Source: Chloroflexota bacterium
Lineage (GTDB): Bacteria > Chloroflexota > Limnocylindria > Limnocylindrales > CSP1-4
NCBI GenBank assembly: GCA_021777365.1
Contig: JAJYDP010000116.1
Coordinates: 1 to 10,895, forward strand
Direction of reading: 5' to 3'
DNA length: 10,895 nt
Shown piece after piece: positions 1-9,843 of this stretch. The stretch's first letter is position 1. The number at the start of each line of letters is the position of its first letter. Made by a program: the position numbers and the translations under genes. The notes below the pieces were generated by a model that saw only the letters and a list, made by a program, of their open reading frames with translations, was not told the origin of the DNA and did not search any database.

Positions 1-468
1 CTCCCGGCCCGCGCCAAGATCGTGGGCGCGTACGTGAACTCGGCGTTCGCGAAGACCGAGGCCCAGCTGGTCGGGGCGGACGAGGCGATCGTCCTGGCCG
101 CCGATGGGCACGTCTCCGAGGGCAGTGCCGAGAACCTCTTCATGGTGCGGCGCGGCGAGCTGGTCACGCCGCCGGTGACGGACGACATCCTCGAGGGGAT
201 CACGCGGGCGGGGATCATGGAGCTTGCCGAACGCGAACTCGGTCTCCGGGTCATGGAGCGGCACATCGACCGCACCGAGCTGTACGTCGCCGACGAGCTG
301 TTCCTGTGCGGCACCGGGGCCCAGGTCTCGCCGGTCACAGAAGTCGATCACCACCTCCTGGGCGGCGGTCAGGTCGGCCCGATCACGCGCCGGCTCTCGG
401 AGGTGTACTTCGACGCGGTGCGTGGGCGCCTGCCGGCCTATCGGCACTGGCTCACGCCCGTCTACTAG
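1..468 (+). CDS. ilvE: Branched-chain amino-acid aminotransferase, 3' part (partial)
   Basis: PLP fold type IV aminotransferase that moves the amino group between glutamate and the 2-oxo acids of valine, leucine and isoleucine in the cytoplasm; the last step of their synthesis. The reading frame is open from base 1, so the gene begins upstream and only its last 155 codons are here. The sixth visible codon (aag, 16-18) is the lysine of the RAK segment that aligns with the PLP-binding lysine (Lys159 in E. coli IlvE). Further on come the family motif EGSAENLF, where the Glu contacts the PLP ring nitrogen, the cofactor-phosphate loop CGTGAQVSPVTEVD, and the ending YRHWLTPVY typical of many BCATs. 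D-alanine transaminase and aminodeoxychorismate lyase are relatives, but the Thr-Gly-Ala loop and C-terminus fit BCAT better. The GTG at 22 is an internal valine, not a start. A glycosyltransferase gene follows after 34 bases on the same strand. Confidence 0.93.
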   Translation, partial: LPARAKIVGAYVNSAFAKTEAQLVGADEAIVLAADGHVSEGSAENLFMVRRGELVTPPVTDDILEGITRAGIMELAERELGLRVMERHIDRTELYVADELFLCGTGAQVSPVTEVDHHLLGGGQVGPITRRLSEVYFDAVRGRLPAYRHWLTPVY

Positions 469-502
469 GCTCGCCCTGGACGCGCCGCCGTTCCCGGGGG
501 AG

Positions 503-2164
503 ATGTCGCCTCGCCCCCGCCACCATCGCCTGCTGGAGATCCTGCCGGGGGCCGTCACCTGGCTCCTGATCCTCGCGCCGATCGCGCTGAGCTTCTCGTT
601 CCCCGAGCTCGTCGCGTGGTTCGTGCTGAGCTTCGATTTCTACTGGCTGTACCGGGCCGTGGTCGTGATCGTGAGCGTCTCGATCACGTTCCTCCGGATC
701 CGGGACGTCCTTGACGCGGACTGGCGGGCCCAGCTCGAGGGCCTGGTGGAGCTGCCGACCCGTCAGCGGGTGCTCGAGGACCGGATCGAACGGATCCGCG
801 TGCGCGTCCGCAAGCTCGACCGGGCCGGCGATCGGCGGGCGGCGCGTGGCGGGCGGCGCGAGCGCCGGCGGCTCGAGAGCGAGCTGGTGACCATCAGGCG
901 GCTGCTCGCCAGCGGGATCCAGCCGCTGGATCCCCGGCGCCTGGTGCACGTCGCGCTGATCCCGACCTACACCGAGCCGTACGAGAAGCTCGAGGCGACC
1001 CTCCGCGCGCTGGCGGACGCGGACTGGCCCACCGAGCGGAAGCTGGTCGCGATCATCACGCGCGAGACGGACCTGCGGGGGCGCGAGAACGTCGCCCGGT
1101 TGCGGGACCTGTTCGGTGCGCGGTTCGCGCACTTTTTCCACATCCTGGACCCCCTCGAGCCTGGCGTCGTGATCGGGAAGTCGAGCGCGATGGCGTACGG
1201 CGGCCGATGGCTGTACCGCGAGCTCGTCGAGCTCGGGTACGACCCGGCGATGGTCATCGTCACCGACCTCGACTCCGACTACCGCGTGCATCCGCAGTAC
1301 TTCACGTACCTCGCCCACCGGTTCGCCATCGATCCGGACCGGTACCACCGGCTCTACCAGCCGGTGCCGATGTTCCACAACAACCTGTGGGAGGTGCCGC
1401 TCGCGGTCCGGCTCACCGCAGTCGGCGCGACGCACATCCAGATGTGGCGCTCGCTCTCGCCTGAGCGCCTGGTCAGCTTCAGCTCGTATGCGGTCTCCCT
1501 CAGGACGGTGCACGAGGTGGGCTACTGGGCCACCGATGCGATCCCCGAGGACTCGCGGTTCTACTGGAAGAGCTTCTTCACGTACGCGGGCACCTTCCGG
1601 GCGGAGCCGCTGTTCATCCCGGTCTTCGGCGACGCGGTCCGGGCCCGGACCTACCCGCGGACGCTGTACCAGCAGTACACCCAGATCCGCCGATGGGCCT
1701 GGGGCGTCACCGACATCCCGTACTACATCCACCACGCGCTCACGCACCCGGAGATCCCGCTTCGCGTCCGGCTGCATCGTCTCGGGGACCTGTGGTCGGA
1801 CCACATCAACTGGGCAGTCGCGCCGTACGTGCTGGTGTTCGGGTCGAACCTGCCGCTGCTCATCAGCAACCAGTTCGGCCACTCGGAGTTCGCCCAGACC
1901 ACGCTCGGCCACAACCTGCCGGTCTATGCCGCCTGGATGCTGACAGGGGCGTTCTGCTGCCTGATGATCCTGATCTTCATCGAGGATCGGATCGCTCCGC
2001 CTCGCCCGGCGTCGTGGGGCGTTGTGCGGCGGGCGCTGGTCTACGTGCAGTGGCTGGCGGTCCCGGCGGTCGGGATGGTGTTCAGCAACCTCCCGGCGCT
2101 CGAGGCGCAGACGCGGCTGATGACGGGGCGGCGCCTGGAGTACCGGGTCACCGAGAAGGTCTGA
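503..2164 (+). CDS. Membrane family 2 glycosyltransferase with QxxRW motif
   Basis: 553-residue inverting GT-A glycosyltransferase, probably catalysing at the inner face of the membrane and adding sugars from a nucleotide donor to a glycan or lipid. Two membrane segments (about 14-32 and 35-64) precede an Arg/Glu-rich, probably helical linker (80-135). The catalytic domain begins at ALIPTYTEP (151-159), and continues with the metal-binding DLDSD (255-259), the acidic PEDS (348-351, the TED position of cellulose and hyaluronan synthases) and QIRRW (394-398), the QxxRW acceptor-site motif. About three membrane helices follow (436-455, 471-494, 511-530). The ATG at 503 is chosen because it directly precedes the hydrophobic N-terminus; the frame is open further upstream but overlaps ilvE there and encodes only Ser/Arg-rich shadow sequence. 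A purine-rich GGGGGAG touches the ATG, too close for normal Shine-Dalgarno spacing. It may be co-transcribed with ilvE. QxxRW suggests, but does not prove, a processive enzyme; the product is unknown. Confidence 0.88.
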   Translation: MSPRPRHHRLLEILPGAVTWLLILAPIALSFSFPELVAWFVLSFDFYWLYRAVVVIVSVSITFLRIRDVLDADWRAQLEGLVELPTRQRVLEDRIERIRVRVRKLDRAGDRRAARGGRRERRRLESELVTIRRLLASGIQPLDPRRLVHVALIPTYTEPYEKLEATLRALADADWPTERKLVAIITRETDLRGRENVARLRDLFGARFAHFFHILDPLEPGVVIGKSSAMAYGGRWLYRELVELGYDPAMVIVTDLDSDYRVHPQYFTYLAHRFAIDPDRYHRLYQPVPMFHNNLWEVPLAVRLTAVGATHIQMWRSLSPERLVSFSSYAVSLRTVHEVGYWATDAIPEDSRFYWKSFFTYAGTFRAEPLFIPVFGDAVRARTYPRTLYQQYTQIRRWAWGVTDIPYYIHHALTHPEIPLRVRLHRLGDLWSDHINWAVAPYVLVFGSNLPLLISNQFGHSEFAQTTLGHNLPVYAAWMLTGAFCCLMILIFIEDRIAPPRPASWGVVRRALVYVQWLAVPAVGMVFSNLPALEAQTRLMTGRRLEYRVTEKV

Positions 2165-2207
2165 GGGCAGCGGGAAGGTCCTGCCCGCGGGTGTGCGGCC
2201 TACCCGC
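2165..2207. terminator. Possible bidirectional terminator between convergent genes
   Basis: The 35-base gap between two converging stop codons holds two small stem-loops: GGGCAG (2165-2170) with CTGCCC (2181-2186) around a 10-base loop, and GCGGGT (2187-2192) with ACCCGC (2202-2207) around a 9-base loop. The second arm of the latter includes the last bases of the LCP gene. There is no T-run on either strand, so classical intrinsic termination is doubtful; the placement is the main argument. Confidence 0.3.
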
Positions 2208-3993
2208 CGGGGACCTTGAGCTGCGGGGTCTTCGCGCCGGTGATCACGACCACGTCCGCTTTCACCGTCGGGTCGGTGGCCGTCGTGACCGTGACGCCGA
2301 ACGTCGACTGCAGCGCGCGGACCGTCTCGGGCATCGTTGCCTCGGCGCCGTTGTAGAACGTGACGACCGTGTTGGCGTAGTCGGAGCGGTCGGCGTGGCC
2401 GCCGTTGGCCGACGGGACGGTGGCATTCATCCCGAGGTAGGTCAGGTAGGCCGCGACAACGGTCGCCTGGCCGCTGACGCCCGAGCCGTTCTCCACGAGC
2501 ACCTGCGCGTTCTCCGTCGCGAGCCTGGCGCGCGATTGGGCGAGCGTGGGGCTGCTGCTGAAGGCCTGCGTCACCGCCTGCCGGATCGCCGTGAGGTTCG
2601 GGTGCAGCCAGTAGTGGATGACGCACTCGGCCGGCGGGCACTGGACCGCGTACTGGGGCGGGGTGAACACGAGGGAGTGCAGGTCGGTCGTGTCGGCCTT
2701 CTCGATCAGCGACACGAGCTGCGGGAGCTGATCCCGCGGGAAGTCCGTGTGGATCGCGTTCCGCAGCGCCTGCCCGAGCGCGTCGAGCTTGTTGGGATCG
2801 AGGAAGCTCAGGACGTCGGTCTGCTGGCGGATCGAGGTGATCACCCGCTGTTGCCGCTGCGACCGGTCGAAGTCGGACGTCGCGTGTCGCGAACGCGCGT
2901 ACGCCAGGGCCTCCTCGCCGGTCATGTGCTGGATGCCCGGCGGGATGTAGAGCTTGATCGCCCCGCGACCGTTGTCGGTCGGATAGTCGTAGTCCGTCAC
3001 CGGGATCTGGACGTCGATGGTCACCCCGCCCAGCGTGTCGACGACCTGGCGGAACCCCGAGAAGTTGACCTCGACGTAGTAGGGGATCTGGATCCCGAGC
3101 ATGTAGCCGAGGGTCCCTTTGAGGGCGTTGACGCCGCGGTTGGCGTCGGTCCCGGGGAACAGGTCCGGCGACCCCTCCGCGAAGGTCCAGATGCTGTTGA
3201 CCTTGTTCGGGTAGATGCCGCCGAAGTAGGCGGCGGCGGGCCATGTCGGCGGCAGGGGGATCTGCTCGAAGTCCCGCGGGACGCTGAACATCGACACCTG
3301 CCCGTTCGACGGGTCGATGCTCGCGACGATCATCGTGTCGGTGTTGAACGTCTTGTCCGCCGGGCGCTGGTCGACCCCGACCAGCAGTACGTTGAGGCGT
3401 CCGCCATTCCACGGGGCGATGCTCGGCTGCGGCTGGGACACGGTCCCGGCGTACGCACTGGCAGCGGGCGACGCACCGGGCGAGGCCGCGGCGACGGTCG
3501 GGTTCGATGGCGAGTCGCTCGTCACGGCCATGATCGTGTCGTGCGCGATCCGGTCGTACCGGGCGAGCGCCACGTGCGCCATGCCCATGACCAGGATGAC
3601 CGCGACCAGGCCGGCCAGCGAGAGCGGCGCGAATGGGACGCGCGGTCGGCCCAGCCGGCCGCCCCCCTCGGGGATCTCGACTGCCGCGCAGCGGTAGGCG
3701 TCGATGGCCGCGATGGCGCGGTAGAGGAAGAGCAGCACATCCAGCGCCAGGAGCACGTCCAGCACGAACGGGTCGAAGATGCTGACCTTGAGCACGTCGC
3801 GGGTCGAGGCGCTCACGAGCAGCCCGCCGAGCAGCGCGAGTCCGAGGAACGGCGGCGCGGCGAAGGCCAGTGCGCGCGCGTGGCGCCGCGCGTAGAGGTG
3901 GCCCAGGCCCGGGAAGATGAGGCTGATGAAGGCAGCCGCGAACGGAGAGGGTCGCCCGACCGGGCGGTCGACGTTCGGCACGGCCCGGATCAT
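2200..3993 (-). CDS. LytR-CpsA-Psr (LCP) family protein with multi-pass N-terminus
   Basis: 597-residue LCP protein. The family moves glycopolymers from undecaprenyl pyrophosphate to a cell-envelope acceptor, usually peptidoglycan, on the outer side of the membrane. The N-terminus (18-144) carries about four hydrophobic segments (18-37, 42-61, 74-97, 122-144), starting with an ISLIFPGLGHLY stretch. A Ser/Pro/Ala-rich spacer (159-195) leads to the LCP domain (about 199-390): NVLLVGVDQR (201-210) with Asp208 and Arg210, NTDTM (217-221), SVPRD (237-241), LGGVTIDV (321-328) and YARSRH (365-370) followed by FDRSQRQQR (375-383), the expected pyrophosphate- and metal-binding Arg/Asp set. A C-terminal LytR_C-like domain lies at about 496-587, beginning near VLVENGSG. 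The single-pass anchor usual in the family is replaced by a longer membrane region. No clear ribosome binding site precedes the ATG. It converges on the glycosyltransferase gene and diverges from ileS. Acceptor and glycan are unknown. Confidence 0.92.
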   Translation of the reverse strand: MIRAVPNVDRPVGRPSPFAAAFISLIFPGLGHLYARRHARALAFAAPPFLGLALLGGLLVSASTRDVLKVSIFDPFVLDVLLALDVLLFLYRAIAAIDAYRCAAVEIPEGGGRLGRPRVPFAPLSLAGLVAVILVMGMAHVALARYDRIAHDTIMAVTSDSPSNPTVAAASPGASPAASAYAGTVSQPQPSIAPWNGGRLNVLLVGVDQRPADKTFNTDTMIVASIDPSNGQVSMFSVPRDFEQIPLPPTWPAAAYFGGIYPNKVNSIWTFAEGSPDLFPGTDANRGVNALKGTLGYMLGIQIPYYVEVNFSGFRQVVDTLGGVTIDVQIPVTDYDYPTDNGRGAIKLYIPPGIQHMTGEEALAYARSRHATSDFDRSQRQQRVITSIRQQTDVLSFLDPNKLDALGQALRNAIHTDFPRDQLPQLVSLIEKADTTDLHSLVFTPPQYAVQCPPAECVIHYWLHPNLTAIRQAVTQAFSSSPTLAQSRARLATENAQVLVENGSGVSGQATVVAAYLTYLGMNATVPSANGGHADRSDYANTVVTFYNGAEATMPETVRALQSTFGVTVTTATDPTVKADVVVITGAKTPQLKVPGG

Positions 3994-4053
3994 ACCGGGT
4001 CCGCGGGGCGACGGCCAAACGCGGCCCGTGCCCTGACCCCGGCCGCCGCGCGT

Positions 4054-4115
4054 GGCCGGTACGCCGGCCCGGACGTCCGCCCCGGGCCTCGACCCGGACC
4101 GCCACGCGTGGGCGG
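4054..4115. repeat. Cluster of four palindromes/stem-loops upstream of ileS
   Basis: Four inverted repeats lie almost end to end in the 149-base divergent gap: GGCCGG-TACG-CCGGCC (4054-4069, 6-bp stem), CGGACGTCCG (4070-4079, perfect 10-base palindrome), CCGGG-CCTCGA-CCCGG (4082-4097, 5-bp stem) and CCGCC-ACGCGTG-GGCGG (4099-4115, 5-bp stem). In RNA they could fold as a row of hairpins in an ileS leader, or in DNA they could be operator sites serving both divergent genes. GC-rich sequence makes short palindromes likely by chance; the tight tandem packing is what makes them notable. No function is established. Confidence 0.4.
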
Positions 4116-4127
4116 AACGCGTTTCGG

Positions 4128-4133
4128 TATCCT
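4128..4133 (+). promoter_or_regulatory. Candidate -10 box for a near-leaderless ileS transcript
   Basis: TATCCT matches four of six bases of the TATAAT consensus and is among the few AT-containing hexamers in this gap. It ends 9 bases before the ileS ATG, so transcription would begin about 2-3 bases ahead of the start codon. That would fit the absence of any Shine-Dalgarno sequence in the ACCCTCCAG between box and ATG. No good -35 hexamer is visible at the usual distance. The site is inferred from sequence only. Confidence 0.25.
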
Positions 4134-4142
4134 ACCCTCCAG

Positions 4143-7516
<3,374 letters not shown>

Positions 7517-7520
<4 letters not shown>

Positions 7521-8185
7521 CCGCCGTGGAGGTCGGGGGCAAGGCGCGAGGAGCCGGCGGCGGGCGCCGTGCAATCGTCGGCACGACCTGGCCGCGCCTG
7601 GCGCTGTTCACGGGCCTGGCGGCGGCCGTGGTCATCTCGGACCAGGTCTCCAAGGCGTGGGTCAACCGGTCGTTCGCGCTGAGCCGGGCCTCGGACATCG
7701 TGGCCGCGCCGCTCGCGCCGCCGACGCCGGTGCTCGGCGATTTCGTGCGGATCGCGAAGGGCTACAACAACGGGGCGATCTTCAGCCTGTTCGGGTCCAG
7801 CGCCACCTTCTTCGCGATCGCAAGCCTGGCGGCGATCGCGGTGATCGTGTGGTACGAGGTCACGCGCGGCGGCCGCGCCTCGATCTTGCTCACGCTCACG
7901 CTCGGGTTGCTGCTGGGGGGCGCGATCGGCAACGAGATCGACCGTCTCAGGCTCGGCTACGTGATCGACTTCGTGGACATGGGGATCGGGACATGGCGCT
8001 GGTACACGTTCAACGTGGCCGACGCCTCGATCAGCGTCTCGATCGTGCTGCTGCTGCTGATCGGGATCGTCGGCGACGTCGGGAGGCCGCCGGAGGCCGC
8101 GGGGGCGGTTGGCGCCGGCGCGCCAACCGACGTGAGCCCGCCGGGCGACGGGGACGGGCCCGGCGCCGGCGGCCGGCCGGGCTAG
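7517..8185 (+). CDS. lspA: Lipoprotein signal peptidase (signal peptidase II)
   Basis: 222-residue integral membrane aspartyl protease that removes signal peptides from prolipoproteins after the lipobox cysteine has been lipidated by Lgt. Four membrane segments are seen (about 26-42, 96-114, 121-138, 170-187). Family motifs are SDQVSKAWVN (41-50), NNGAIFS (84-90), GNEIDRL (138-144) with catalytic Asp142, and FNVADASI (165-172) with catalytic Asp169. The second-motif residue usually hydrophobic (GNLIDR) is Glu here. It starts at GTG overlapping the ileS stop as GTGA, behind a good ribosome binding site. After the fourth helix comes an unusual Gly/Pro/Ala/Asp-rich tail (about 190-222) whose coding DNA holds a strong inverted repeat. 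ileS-lspA-rluD is a widespread gene order, which supports the call. Confidence 0.95.
8106..8129. repeat. Perfect 10-bp inverted repeat inside the lspA tail
   Basis: CGGTTGGCGC (8106-8115) and GCGCCAACCG (8120-8129) are exact reverse complements around a CGGC loop, giving a 10-bp stem with no mismatch. It lies in the low-complexity end of lspA, about 55 bases before the stop. No T-run follows, so it is not a canonical terminator. A second, weaker stem (GCCCGGC 8158-8164 with GCCGGGC 8176-8182) ends at the lspA stop. It could affect RNA stability, translation of rluD or processing of the polycistronic transcript, or be a by-product of GC-rich coding. Confidence 0.6.
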
Positions 8186-9202
8186 GTGGCAGAGCGCGTG
8201 AGCCTGGCCGTGCCGGTCGGCGTCGACGGGGTCCGCGCGGACCGGTTCGTTGCCGACGCGACCGGCATGTCGCGCGCGCACGTGCAGCGGCTCATCCGCG
8301 AGGGACGGCTGACCAGGGGAGCCCGCGCCATCCGGGCCAACGTCCCGGTGTTCGCGGGCGACTCCCTCGAGCTGGACGTCCCGGACGTTCGCCCCCTCGA
8401 AGTCAAGGCGGAGGCGATCCCGCTGGACGTCGTCTACCAGGATGACGACGTGCTGATCGTGGACAAGCCGGCGGGCCTGGTCACGCATCCGGCGCCCGGA
8501 CATTCCGGGGGGACCCTCGTGAACGCGCTCCTCGCGCTCGGGGGGCCCGAGACGTTCGGGGGGATCGCCGGGATCGCGCGGCCGGGTATCGTGCACCGCC
8601 TCGACCGCGACACCAGCGGGTTGCTGATGGTGGCACGGAACGACCGCGCCCAGGCGAGCCTGATGGCGCAGCTGAAGGCCAGGCGCGTCAAGAAGACATA
8701 CCTGGCGCTCGTGGCCGGTGAGCCGCCCGCCACGGTGGGCCGGATCGAGGCACCGATCGGGCGGGACCCGCGCCATCGCACGCGGATGGCCGTGGTGCCC
8801 GACGGTCGCCCGGCCGTCACCGCCTATCGGGTCCGCGAGCGCTTCGGCGCGTGGACGCTGCTCGAGATCGACCTGATCACCGGGCGGACCCACCAGGTCC
8901 GGGTCCACCTCGCGTCGATCGGGTATCCCGTCGCCGGCGATCCGGTCTACGCGACCGGCGCTGCGAGGCGGGGCCCGGACGGGCTGGCGCGGCTCTTCCT
9001 GCATGCATGGCGCCTGGAGCTGGAGGCGCCGTCGGGGGGCCGGATGATCCATGCGACCGCCCCGCTGCCGGTCGACCTGGAGGAGGTGCTCGACCGGCTC
9101 CGCGGCGGCTCGCGGGGGCGGGGAGGGGAGCCGGCACCGGGCGGACTGCCGCGGGGCGGCGGCGAGTCGACCGCGGGCGGGCGGCCGGGCCCCGGGGCAT
9201 GA
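8186..9202 (+). CDS. rluD: RluA-family 23S rRNA pseudouridine synthase (RluD-like)
   Basis: 338-residue enzyme that isomerises specific uridines to pseudouridine, most likely in large-subunit rRNA. An N-terminal S4 RNA-binding domain (about 13-66, with DRFVAD and SRAHVQRLIREG) precedes the catalytic domain: VVYQDDDVLIVDKPAGLVTH (82-101), HRLDRDTSGLL (137-147) with catalytic Asp140, LKARRVKKTYLALV (163-176) and the TGRTHQVRVHL segment (232-242). S4 plus HRLD[RK]DTSG places it in the RluC/RluD branch; RluD is favoured by the lspA-rluD order, but the exact target uridines cannot be read. The GTG at 8186 touches the lspA stop (TAG then GTG); an in-frame GTG at 8198 is an alternative, and neither has a strong ribosome binding site. 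The last 30 or so residues (about 307-338) are a Gly/Arg/Pro-rich tail without family similarity, encoded by an inverted-repeat-rich segment. Confidence 0.92.
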   Translation: MAERVSLAVPVGVDGVRADRFVADATGMSRAHVQRLIREGRLTRGARAIRANVPVFAGDSLELDVPDVRPLEVKAEAIPLDVVYQDDDVLIVDKPAGLVTHPAPGHSGGTLVNALLALGGPETFGGIAGIARPGIVHRLDRDTSGLLMVARNDRAQASLMAQLKARRVKKTYLALVAGEPPATVGRIEAPIGRDPRHRTRMAVVPDGRPAVTAYRVRERFGAWTLLEIDLITGRTHQVRVHLASIGYPVAGDPVYATGAARRGPDGLARLFLHAWRLELEAPSGGRMIHATAPLPVDLEEVLDRLRGGSRGRGGEPAPGGLPRGGGESTAGGRPGPGA

Positions 9203-9819
9203 CCGCGTGCCGGGGCGCCGCGGGCGCCATGGTCGTGATCATCTCGGGGCCATCGGGAGTCGGGAAGGACACCATCATCGAGGCGCTGCGGGCTCACCAT
9301 GACCGGCCCGACTACGACTTCATCGTGACCTGCACCACGCGGGCTCCGCGCGCCGGGGAAACCGATGGCGTCCACTACCACTTCGTTCCCGAGGCGGAGT
9401 TCCTGGCCCTGCGCGACGCGGGCGATCTCCTGGAGGCGAACCAGGTCCACGGTGCCCACTGGTACGGGACCCCGCGGCAGGCGGTCTGCCGCGCGCTCGA
9501 ACGGGGGCACCACGCGATCCTCAAGATCGACGTCCAGGGAGCGCAGGTGGTCAAGCGGCGCGTGCCGGACGCGTTGCTGATCTTCCTGGTGCCGCCGTCC
9601 CTCGAGACGCTTTTCAGTCGGTTGCGCTCCCGGGCGACCGAGACCGCGGACCAGCTTGAGGTCCGCCAGCGGGACGCGGCGATCGAGCTGGCCAGGCAGG
9701 GCGACTACAACCACGTCGTGGTCAACGAGACCGGGGAGGTCGAGCGGACGGCCGCACGGGTCGCCGAGATCATCGAGGAGGAGCGGGCGCGCCACCCGGC
9801 CCGGCGCGTCGAGCTCTGA
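9199..9819 (+). CDS. gmk: Guanylate kinase
   Basis: 206-residue cytoplasmic P-loop kinase that phosphorylates GMP to GDP using ATP. Seen in order: the P-loop GPSGVGKDT (17-25), the GMP-binding segment CTTRAPRAGETDGVHYHF (45-62), the lid-region motif EANQVHGAHWYGT (79-91), LKIDVQGAQ (108-116), FLVPPS (129-134) and the late NETGEVERTA region (176-185). The P-loop has Asp where the usual GK[ST] has Ser/Thr, followed directly by Thr. The ATG at 9199 overlaps the rluD stop as ATGA, consistent with coupled translation; the ATG at 9229 would give a start closer to the family norm (MVVIISGPSG), but it lies directly after a 6-bp hairpin (9214-9228) that could hide it. The length matches ordinary bacterial Gmk. 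Confidence 0.95.
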   Translation: MTACRGAAGAMVVIISGPSGVGKDTIIEALRAHHDRPDYDFIVTCTTRAPRAGETDGVHYHFVPEAEFLALRDAGDLLEANQVHGAHWYGTPRQAVCRALERGHHAILKIDVQGAQVVKRRVPDALLIFLVPPSLETLFSRLRSRATETADQLEVRQRDAAIELARQGDYNHVVVNETGEVERTAARVAEIIEEERARHPARRVEL

Positions 9820-9843
9820 GGCGTGGACGGCGAGCCGCCCGCC

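Noticed and set aside
224..502. N-terminal extension of the glycosyltransferase frame
   Set aside because: It overlaps the end of ilvE and is Ser/Arg/Thr-rich shadow sequence; the hydrophobic protein start and an ATG are at 503.
4104..4133. T-box riboswitch for ileS
   Set aside because: GGGCGGAACGCG superficially resembles the T-box GGTGGNACCGCG, but a base is missing, the TGG is absent, and I see no stem I specifier loop; the gap is also short for a full T-box.
4114..4133. ECF-type promoter (GGAAC then a downstream -10)
   Set aside because: GGAAC at 4114-4118 is followed too closely by the only plausible downstream box; the spacing does not fit ECF promoters.
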